From Alphaproteobacteria bacterium (GTDB lineage Bacteria; Pseudomonadota; Alphaproteobacteria; UBA8366): a DNA stretch of 6,309 nt. Positions within the stretch are counted from its first letter, which is position 1, and the number at the start of each line of letters is the position of its first letter. The position numbers were made by a program, and so were the translations under genes. The notes beneath the pieces are model-generated. The model searched no databases. It worked only from the letters and a program-made list of their open reading frames with translations, and was not told the DNA's origin. Shown here piece by piece: positions 1 to 6,102 of the stretch. The stretch spans positions 1 to 6,309 of the forward strand of contig JASLSL010000257.1 in the NCBI GenBank assembly GCA_030743445.1, written 5' to 3'.

Positions 1-1480
<1,480 letters not shown>

Positions 1481-1492
1481 GGTTCGGCTCCG

Positions 1493-2257
1493 TCATCGCA
1501 GCAGTTTGTCGGCGGCGTCCCAGTGGTCCTGGTGCACCCAGGTGTCGGCGAACAGCCGTGTCTCGAGTCGCATCAGCTGGTCGCGCGGCAGGCCCCGGCG
1601 CGCACCGAGGCCGAGCGCCTTGAAGGCGCGCAGCACCTGCGGCGCCTGGCCCATGATTGGCGCCAGAAACCCCTCGAGGCAGTCGTCGAGGGCCTGGCCG
1701 TCCCCGGCGGCGGCGTCGACCAGACCGACTGCCATGGCCTGCTCGCCCGACAGCAGCTCGCCGCGCGCGAGCAGGCGCAGCGCCCGGGCCGGGCCGACGA
1801 TGCGCGCGAGGTCGATGCCGCCGCCCCAGGCGGTGGCGATGTTGAGGCGTCCCTGGATGAAGCCGATGCGCGCGTGCGACGCGGCGACGCGGAAGTCGCA
1901 AGCCGCCGCCAGCTCGGCGCCGCCGCCGAGCGCGTCGCCGTTGAGCGCGGCGACGACCGGCACCGGGAAACCGCCGATCGCGTCGAGCGCCGCCTTCGCC
2001 TGATCGGCCATGATCTTTGCCTCCTTGACGGTGCGCACGGTGGCGAGGTCGCGCAGGTCGCCGCCGGCGGCGAAACTCTTGTCGCCGGCGCCGGTCAGCG
2101 TCGCGACCCGGAGGCCGTCATCCGCGGCATGGTGTTCGAAGGTCTCCCGCAGCTCGGCGAGGACGGCGCGGCTCAGCGCGTTGCGTTTGTCCGCCCGGTC
2201 GATGGTGACCGCCAGGCGCCCGTCGGTGACCGCGACGACGAGGTGCGGGTCGGTCAC
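1493..2257 (-). CDS. Crotonase-superfamily protein, possible ethylmalonyl/methylmalonyl-CoA decarboxylase-like
   Basis: This is a 254-residue enoyl-CoA hydratase/isomerase fold protein acting on acyl-CoA thioesters in the cytoplasm. The start is GTG at 2257-2255, overlapping the upstream regulator's TGA by 4 bases, which implies translational coupling. The oxyanion-hole segments are FAAGGDL (residues 62-68) and ALGGGAEL (109-116). E115 aligns with Glu144 of rat enoyl-CoA hydratase, but the second catalytic acid, Glu164, aligns with Q135. That argues against an ordinary hydratase. The stretch GGGAEL-AACDFR, the AWGGG at 143-147 and the TW near the C-terminus resemble vertebrate ECHDC1, which decarboxylates ethylmalonyl- and methylmalonyl-CoA. 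Its place just upstream of an acyl-CoA mutase recalls E. coli sbm-ygfG, where the crotonase is methylmalonyl-CoA decarboxylase. The crotonase call is secure; decarboxylase is an inference from a remembered alignment and context. An isomerase or another thioester lyase remains possible. Confidence 0.9.
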   Translation of the reverse strand: MTDPHLVVAVTDGRLAVTIDRADKRNALSRAVLAELRETFEHHAADDGLRVATLTGAGDKSFAAGGDLRDLATVRTVKEAKIMADQAKAALDAIGGFPVPVVAALNGDALGGGAELAAACDFRVAASHARIGFIQGRLNIATAWGGGIDLARIVGPARALRLLARGELLSGEQAMAVGLVDAAAGDGQALDDCLEGFLAPIMGQAPQVLRAFKALGLGARRGLPRDQLMRLETRLFADTWVHQDHWDAADKLLR

Positions 2258-2997
2258 GACGGGATCGCCGCCGCCAGGGCGCGGCGCGTTTGGCCCAGGC
2301 GCTCGCCATATTCGGTCAGCATCGGCTCCATGCGCTGGATCGGGCCGGCGATGGCGATCCCGTAAGGCTCGTCATTGAGCACCAGGCTCGTCGCGACCGC
2401 CATGACATCGGCCACGTTCTCGCCGCGCGTGACAAAATAGCCGCGCTCGCGGCCGATGGCGATGTCCCCGGCCAACCGGGTCACCGTGGTCAGGGTGTTT
2501 TCGGTCACCCGTGGCAATTCCAGGTGCCGCAGCACTCCGTCCAGTTCGGCCTCCGGCAGCGAACCCAGCATCGCCTTGCCGATGGCGCTGGAATGCAGCG
2601 GCTTGACCTCGCCCGGACCGGCGGAATAGCGGATCGTGTGCAGCCCTTCGTGTACGGCGAGGTAAACCACGCCGTCGTCCTGACGCTTGCCCAGGATCAC
2701 CGTTTCCCGCGTCGCATCGCGCAGCCGGGCGAGCTCGGGCTCGGCGCGCTCGAGCACCGGATCGTGAGCCAGGATGGCGCGGGCCACTTCGTAGAGCCGC
2801 CGCGTCGGGTACAACAGCCGCCGTCCCGCCGAGCAAAGGTAGCCGCGGCTCTCCAGGGTGCGGATCAGACCGTGGCAACTGCTCGCCGGGGCGCCGATCG
2901 CCTCGGCGATCTGGGTCAACGAAAGTGGCCGCTGGCGCAGGCTGAACGCTTCGAACACGTCGAGGGCACGGTCGGCGGATTTGACCGATGTTTTCAT
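2254..2997 (-). CDS. IclR-family transcriptional regulator
   Basis: This 247-residue protein has the full IclR layout: an N-terminal winged helix-turn-helix (about 5-65, beginning SVKSADRALDVFEAF, with the helix-turn-helix around LSLTQIAEAIGAPASSCHGL) and a C-terminal effector-binding domain (about 75-245, including LHSSAIGKAMLGSLPE and the RGYFVTRGENVADVMAVA region). It probably binds DNA as a dimer or tetramer and senses a small organic acid or thioester derivative. It is the first gene of the operon with the crotonase and mutase, so it is most likely their regulator and autoregulated. The start ATG (2997-2995) sits just before the conserved first helix and no better start lies inside. There is no Shine-Dalgarno sequence before it, and the start codon lies inside a perfect dyad that may be its own operator. 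The ligand cannot be told from sequence. Confidence 0.94.
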   Translation of the reverse strand: MKTSVKSADRALDVFEAFSLRQRPLSLTQIAEAIGAPASSCHGLIRTLESRGYLCSAGRRLLYPTRRLYEVARAILAHDPVLERAEPELARLRDATRETVILGKRQDDGVVYLAVHEGLHTIRYSAGPGEVKPLHSSAIGKAMLGSLPEAELDGVLRHLELPRVTENTLTTVTRLAGDIAIGRERGYFVTRGENVADVMAVATSLVLNDEPYGIAIAGPIQRMEPMLTEYGERLGQTRRALAAAIPS

Positions 2998-3032
2998 ATT
3001 TATGAAATTATTTTCTATATTATGAAATTATT
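2992..3032. promoter_or_regulatory. Candidate IclR operator: two tandem TTTC-N8-GAAA dyads with a 12-base direct repeat
   Basis: A perfect inverted repeat TTTCATA-TT-TATGAAA occupies 2992-3007. A second, imperfect dyad with the same TTTC-N8-GAAA outline occupies 3012-3027 and matches the first at 12 of 16 positions. The 12-mer TATGAAATTATT occurs at 3001-3012 and again at 3021-3032. The 20-base spacing is two DNA turns, so bound dimers would lie on the same face. The block covers the predicted -10 and the regulator's start codon and sits between divergent genes. IclR-family proteins often bind AT-rich dyads of this size in such places. Binding by this regulator is an inference. Confidence 0.6.
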
Positions 3033-3040
3033 GCCGTCAA
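3012..3040 (-). promoter_or_regulatory. Predicted promoter of the IclR-crotonase-mutase operon
   Basis: Reading the minus strand, TTGACG (3040-3035) is a good -35 box. After a 17-base spacer comes TAGAAA (3017-3012), a 4/6 match to the -10 consensus; TATAGA with a 15-base spacer overlaps it. Transcription would start near 3004, leaving a leader of only about 7 bases before the ATG at 2997. This fits the absence of a ribosome binding site. The prediction rests on hexamer matches only. Confidence 0.45.
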
Positions 3041-3112
3041 GAATCGATTGTCCGGAACCGTCAAACTGATTTGTATCAAGGCGCCCACGGGCCAGCGGTG
3101 CCTAGTTTGAGT

Positions 3113-4297
3113 ATGGGCACCGAGCAACTCATCGATGCCGCGTCCTTGATCGCGTTTCCCGCCGAGCGCCCGACCCTCGACCGGCATGCACGCGAGGTCG
3201 CGACCGCGCAAGCCTTGTGTGACGAGGTGTTGCGGGACGGGCCCTTGCTGACCCATATCTGGACCAGCCCCTATGGGCGCGTCGGCACCATCCTGATCCC
3301 GGTGGTCGACATGACCCTGTTCGAAGACCGGCGCCGGACGGTCGAAGCCGCCTTGAAAGGCATCGCGCTGGCTGTCGACGCGGGCGCCCGTTGCATCTCG
3401 TTTACCGGTATGATCCCGGCCGCCACCGACTACGCTCGCGACATCGCCGACCGAGTCGGGCCTGCCGCCCCGGATGATGACGCGGGGCGATCACCGAGCC
3501 TGACCACGGGCCATGCCGCGGTCGTCGCTGCGTTTGCCTTCAACGTGGAATCCATTCTGACGACCGCCGGCAGAAGCTACGACGACGAATCGGTGGGTTT
3601 CGTCGGGATCGGGTCGATCGGCCAAGGAATCTTGCGGCTGCTCGACGCGCGCGGATCGCCAAGGAAGGTCTTCATCGTCGACATCACTCAAAACAGAGAC
3701 CGGCTGCTGCGCATCAGGGAAGACTTGAAGGGCGACGTCGAAGTGGTCGCGATAGACAAGGACGGCGGCCTGCCGCCATGGCTCTACGATCGCTGTTCGC
3801 TGTTCCTGTCGGCGACGTCGACGCCGCTCGTGATCGATGTCGACCAATTGAGACCCGGGACACTCCTGGTCGACGATTCGTTCCCGTTCGGGTTCGACGC
3901 CGAGCGCGCGGCGTCACGGATTGCCGCCGCCGCCGACATCAGGATCACGATCGCCGGCGGCCTTCACGGTGTGGAAACCCTGGAGCTGGCCGACGTCTTT
4001 TCGCACACCGAGCGAGCCAGCGAGTTCGGGATCTTGTTGGACCGGATTGCGCGAATCATCAATCCCTGGCCCAAATGCATGACCGGGTGCGTCTATTCGT
4101 CGTTGCTCACCAATTACTATGATCTCCCGCGAACGCTGGGCCCGGTAACCTATCGCGATGCCGACACGTTCTACAGCAAGCTGAAATCCGAAGGGTTCAG
4201 CGGCACGCCGCCCCATGTGTTCACCTTCGATACGATGCATCGCGAAGCGATCCAGACCATGCCGGAGATTCGGCTCGAAAGACCAGCGCACGCGTAA
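3113..4297 (+). CDS. Rossmann-fold oxidoreductase resembling acyl-[ACP]/acyl-CoA reductase (AAR-like)
   Basis: This 394-residue protein uses the ATG at 3113. The frame is open back to a TTG at 3071 (408 residues), but neither start has a clear Shine-Dalgarno site, so the N-terminus is uncertain. Residues 165-170 form GxGxxG (VGFVGIGSIGQG), a nucleotide-binding loop, and 131-134 read TTGH. Domain order resembles cyanobacterial long-chain acyl-ACP reductase: an N-terminal region with LIPVVDM, a TTG-x-x-x-A helix, the Rossmann loop, a VDDSFPF segment like its VIDGGYP, and a late cysteine motif. In that enzyme the cysteine carries the acyl group as a thioester before NADPH reduction to aldehyde; here C326 (MTGCVYSSLL) occupies the equivalent place, with C322 nearby. 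The gene is divergent from the acyl-CoA operon and shares its control region. The AAR likeness is a pattern match from memory; another amino-acid or imine dehydrogenase-like family is possible. Confidence 0.85.
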   Translation: MGTEQLIDAASLIAFPAERPTLDRHAREVATAQALCDEVLRDGPLLTHIWTSPYGRVGTILIPVVDMTLFEDRRRTVEAALKGIALAVDAGARCISFTGMIPAATDYARDIADRVGPAAPDDDAGRSPSLTTGHAAVVAAFAFNVESILTTAGRSYDDESVGFVGIGSIGQGILRLLDARGSPRKVFIVDITQNRDRLLRIREDLKGDVEVVAIDKDGGLPPWLYDRCSLFLSATSTPLVIDVDQLRPGTLLVDDSFPFGFDAERAASRIAAAADIRITIAGGLHGVETLELADVFSHTERASEFGILLDRIARIINPWPKCMTGCVYSSLLTNYYDLPRTLGPVTYRDADTFYSKLKSEGFSGTPPHVFTFDTMHREAIQTMPEIRLERPAHA

Positions 4298-4329
4298 TGT
4301 CTTGGCGCGCGGTTCGCGATGTCACTGGT

Positions 4330-4374
4330 CGCCCGAGCGGTGCGCGCCGGTCTATTTGGCCGCCGGCTCGGGCG
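4330..4374. terminator. Weak candidate bidirectional terminator hairpin between convergent genes
   Basis: A 9-base inverted repeat, CGCCCGAGC (4330-4338) and GCTCGGGCG (4366-4374), flanks a 27-base loop that itself holds a GCCGG/CCGGC pair (4346-4350, 4363-4367). It lies about 33 bases past the stop of the AAR-like gene and overlaps the end of the convergent nuclease-like gene. There is no T-tract on either strand, and part of it is coding, so the assignment is tentative. Confidence 0.22.
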
Positions 4375-4837
4375 CCAGGCGCTTGCCCGCCCGCCAGTCC
4401 CACGGGGTCACGAACTCGAGCCCCCAAAGCCCGCGTCCGGCCTCGCGCGAGCGCTCCTGGACCCGGCGATAGCGCCGCGCCGAGCCCGGCGCCTCGAGCG
4501 CCCAGCCGGTGTAGACCATGCCCTCGGACAAGTCGTAATCGCCGGCGGTGCAGCGGGCGGTGAGGCGGCCTCCGGCCCGCTCGCCGGATGGCGCGCAGGC
4601 GACCGCGACACCGGCGGTGAGATCGGCGAGCTGGCTGCGCGAAATCACGCCGCAGGCGACGATTCCGCCGCCGCGTAGGCAAAGTTGATCGAACTCGGGC
4701 GCATCGATCCCGGCCAGGTCGATCGTCCGCCCGGCCACCTCGATCGTATCGCCGTCCACCGCCCGCGCCGGTCCGACGATCTCGGCCCAAGCGAAGGTCG
4801 GCAGGCCGATCAGGATCATCGCAAGCATGCCGCGCAT
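4352..4837 (-). CDS. Secreted thermonuclease (SNase)-like protein with altered catalytic arginine
   Basis: This is a 161-residue protein with a short Sec signal peptide (MRGMLAMILIGLPTFAWA, cleavage likely after A18) followed by a staphylococcal-nuclease-like OB fold. D28-G-D-T31 and I44-D-A-P-E48 are the family motifs; D30, D45 and E48 match SNase Asp21, Asp40 and Glu43, and R91 (AGGRLTARC) is the likely Arg87 equivalent. SNase Arg35, a phosphate-contacting catalytic residue, normally reads R in I-R-L-x-G-I-D-A-P-E; here it is D40 (IDLAGIDAPE). Four cysteines (53, 62, 81, 96) suggest two disulfides, as expected after export. The open frame extends upstream to 5059, but that extension overlaps the divergent promoter region and lacks homology, so the ATG before the signal peptide is preferred. 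There is no clear Shine-Dalgarno site. The fold is secure; nuclease activity is doubtful. Confidence 0.88.
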   Translation of the reverse strand: MRGMLAMILIGLPTFAWAEIVGPARAVDGDTIEVAGRTIDLAGIDAPEFDQLCLRGGGIVACGVISRSQLADLTAGVAVACAPSGERAGGRLTARCTAGDYDLSEGMVYTGWALEAPGSARRYRRVQERSREAGRGLWGLEFVTPWDWRAGKRLAPEPAAK

Positions 4838-4905
4838 GGTCGGGCAGCCTAGCACCCCGGGCGGCGCTTCGCCACCGCGCCGATCCGAAGTGTGGCAACC
4901 AACGC

Positions 4906-4936
4906 TTGACTCGCCGGCGATCGGCATTCTTACTAT
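4906..4936 (+). promoter_or_regulatory. Predicted promoter of the cysteine-rich secreted protein gene
   Basis: TTGACT (4906-4911) is a strong -35 box. TACTAT (4931-4936) is the best-placed -10, with a slightly long 19-base spacer (TTACTA at 4930 gives 18). It would give a leader of about 105 bases. It sits in the 212-base gap between the divergent nuclease-like gene and the downstream small gene. Confidence 0.45.
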
Positions 4937-4945
4937 CATTGCCGA
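4921..4945. promoter_or_regulatory. Inverted repeat flanking the -10 box (operator-like)
   Basis: TCGGCA (4921-4926) and TGCCGA (4940-4945) are perfect inverted 6-mers separated by 13 bases, bracketing the predicted -10. A second short dyad, CCGAC-A-GTCGG (4942-4952), overlaps its right arm. The geometry suits a dimeric repressor, but the binding protein is unknown and 6-base arms can arise by chance in GC-rich DNA. Confidence 0.3.
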
Positions 4946-4968
4946 CAGTCGGAGGAGGTCACCGAGGG

Positions 4969-4989
4969 ATGTCGGGCGACAACGTCTAG
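4969..4989 (+). CDS. Possible 6-codon leader peptide (MSGDNV)
   Basis: An ATG at 4969 begins a 6-codon frame ending in TAG (4987-4989). A purine-rich GGAGGAGG lies at 4951-4958, 10 bases before the ATG. The stop is 2 bases before a 10-bp stem-loop in the leader of the cysteine-rich gene. The encoded sequence shows no run of one amino acid that would suggest classical attenuation. Whether it is translated is unknown. Confidence 0.3.
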   Translation: MSGDNV

Positions 4990-4991
4990 AA

Positions 4992-5029
4992 TCGTGCCGT
5001 GGGGTTCTTCGGAGGCTGGCACGGCACGA
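4992..5029 (+). promoter_or_regulatory. 5'-leader stem-loop upstream of the cysteine-rich gene
   Basis: TCGTGCCGTG (4992-5001) pairs perfectly with CACGGCACGA (5020-5029), giving a 10-bp stem. The 18-base loop contains a C-TTCG-G element (5007-5012) that could form a stable tetraloop. The stem base is 4 bases before the Shine-Dalgarno site of the downstream gene, so it could affect translation initiation, mRNA stability or early termination. No U-tract follows, so a terminator is less likely. Confidence 0.5.
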
Positions 5030-5049
5030 ACACGGGGAGGGAATCTGTG

Positions 5050-5316
5050 ATGAGAACACTCGTCATCGTCTTTGCTCTGGTCGGAGCGTGGTGGACCGCC
5101 GCCGCCGCCCAGGACTATCCGTACGAGCAGTTCTTGAAGATCCAGGAATGCGCTGTCGATCCGTCGTGCCCGGTGCAAAAGGAAGACCGGATCAGCGGGC
5201 CGATCGCCGACGCCGAGGACCTCACCTATACCGGCGGAGTCTGCATCTCGGGCTGCATGACCGTGTGCGTCAAGGACGGATGTTGGTGCGAGATCGACGA
5301 CAAGTGCAAGCGGTAA
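5050..5316 (+). CDS. Small secreted cysteine-rich protein of unknown function
   Basis: This 88-residue protein is not a family I recognise. The ATG at 5050 follows a strong GGGGAGGG site (5034-5041); the GTG at 5047 is an equally well spaced alternative adding one residue. Residues 1-20 (MRTLVIVFALVGAWWTAAAA) are a typical Sec signal peptide with cleavage near A20. The 68-residue mature part has eight cysteines (34, 40, 65, 69, 73, 78, 80, 86), enough for four disulfides, with a dense C-terminal cluster CISGC, TVC, GCWC, DKC. An even number of cysteines after a signal peptide suggests an oxidised extracytoplasmic mini-protein. Alternatives are a metal-binding protein or a small inhibitor or toxin-like fold. 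It has its own promoter and a GC hairpin right after its stop, so it appears monocistronic. Confidence 0.8.
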   Translation: MRTLVIVFALVGAWWTAAAAQDYPYEQFLKIQECAVDPSCPVQKEDRISGPIADAEDLTYTGGVCISGCMTVCVKDGCWCEIDDKCKR

Positions 5317-5335
5317 CGGCCCCGCGCCGGGGCCG
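5317..5335 (+). terminator. GC-rich hairpin directly after the cysteine-rich gene
   Basis: CGGCCCC (5317-5323) and GGGGCCG (5329-5335) form a perfect 7-bp stem with a 5-base loop, starting one base after the TAA. No T-run follows, so it may act with a termination factor or protect the 3' end of the mRNA. Confidence 0.45.
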
Positions 5336-5350
5336 ACCGAGTGCCGGCGA

Positions 5351-6102
5351 TCAAGAACCTGATCGAGTCGTGATCAGGTAGGACAGCCGCGACATTTCCA
5401 CGCCGCGTGGCGTTGGGCGCCCGACCGTCGCCCAGATGATCGCCGATGCCACGACGGCCGGTCCGGGCGGGTTCCGGGGACGGTCGGGGAAGGTGCGGGC
5501 CAGCCGTGCGGGCGCCACGGCGGCAGCGGCCCAGTGCACGGGAAGCGTACGGCGCTTCTCAACGGCAAAGTGTGCCTTAATCGCATCCTCGGGATTCATG
5601 TTGCTGTAGATCCATGAAGCACCCGGACCGTATTGCCCGATTCTGATGATGCCCAGGTCAAAGGGCCCAAATCGTTTGCCGATTTTCTGGAAATGATCGG
5701 CAAATCCTGTATCTCCGCTATTAAAAACGCGGTGCTTGGGTCCAATGACAGACCAGGAAGACCAGAGTGTTGCTTTGTAGTCAAAAATGCCTCGGCTCGA
5801 ATAGTGTTGGGCGGGCGTGCAGATGATCGTTAGCCCTCCAAATTCCGTTGACCCCCACCAGTCCAATTCGGTGATCTGCCTTTTCGGCACACCCCATTCG
5901 TCAAGATGAGCGCCGACCCCAAGGGGAACGACAAAGCGTGTTCCCGTGGAGGCCAGATATTGAACCGTGCGCATGTCCAGGTGGTCATAGTGATCATGCG
6001 AGATCATCACCGCATCGATTCTTGGTAGATCCGTCATGGCGATGGGCGGTGGGTGGAACCGTTTTGGGCCAACGCCGTGGATAGGCGAGGCATAGTCTGA
6101 AA
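5351..6102 (-). pseudogene. NAPE-PLD/UlaG-like metallo-beta-lactamase-fold hydrolase, truncated at both ends
   Basis: The minus-strand frame carries the core of a metal-dependent hydrolase of the group that includes NAPE-hydrolysing phospholipase D. It has SHDHYDHLD (metal motif HxHxDH), TPAQHYSSRG, NSGDTGF, FGPFDLGIIRIGQY, NMNPEDAI and LPVHW, so all expected metal ligands survive. An ATG at 6037 could open a 228-residue frame, but family-like sequence (SDYASPIHGVGPKRFHPPPIA) continues in frame upstream of it to base 6102, where an insertion-sequence end begins. The first N-terminal strands (the usual GHST, TDP region) are therefore missing. After HW (5531-5536), where relatives continue GTF and a further 40 or so residues, the frame runs into unrelated Ala/Pro/Arg-rich sequence to a stop at 5351. 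Base composition of the core is near 50% GC, unlike its neighbours, suggesting transfer. Function is probably lost. Confidence 0.8.
5357..5379 (-). terminator. Hairpin between the cysteine-rich gene and the broken metallo-hydrolase gene
   Basis: ACCTGATC (5357-5364) and GATCAGGT (5372-5379) form a perfect 8-bp stem with a 7-base loop. On the minus strand it is followed by TCTTG, a weak T-rich tail. It lies inside the end of the open frame that continues from the metallo-hydrolase remnant, which supports the view that this tail is not a real coding end. Confidence 0.35.

Noticed and set aside
3003..3017. Exact match to the E. coli IclR operator consensus.
   Set aside because: TGAAATTATTTTC resembles the consensus only partly; the flanking bases do not form the full dyad. 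The tandem TTTC-N8-GAAA dyads are the better-supported pattern.
2290..3069. A 259-codon plus-strand open frame opposite the IclR gene.
   Set aside because: It mirrors the IclR coding frame, has no ribosome binding site and no recognisable domain.
3071..3112. TTG start at 3071 for the AAR-like protein.
   Set aside because: There is no ribosome binding site and the 14 extra residues show no family resemblance. It is not excluded, only less likely than the ATG at 3113.
4999..5049. Upstream extension of the cysteine-rich gene to a GTG at 4999.
   Set aside because: That start lies within the leader stem-loop without a suitable Shine-Dalgarno site, and the extension would precede the signal peptide. 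The GGGGAGGG site fits the ATG at 5050.
4838..5059. Upstream extension of the nuclease-like gene to an ATG at 5059.
   Set aside because: It would place 74 unrelated residues before a good signal peptide and run across the promoter and leader of the divergent gene.
5351..6037. Reading the metallo-hydrolase as an intact 228-residue gene starting at the ATG at 6037.
   Set aside because: Family-like residues continue in frame upstream of that ATG, the essential N-terminal strands are missing, and the C-terminus is replaced by unrelated sequence.
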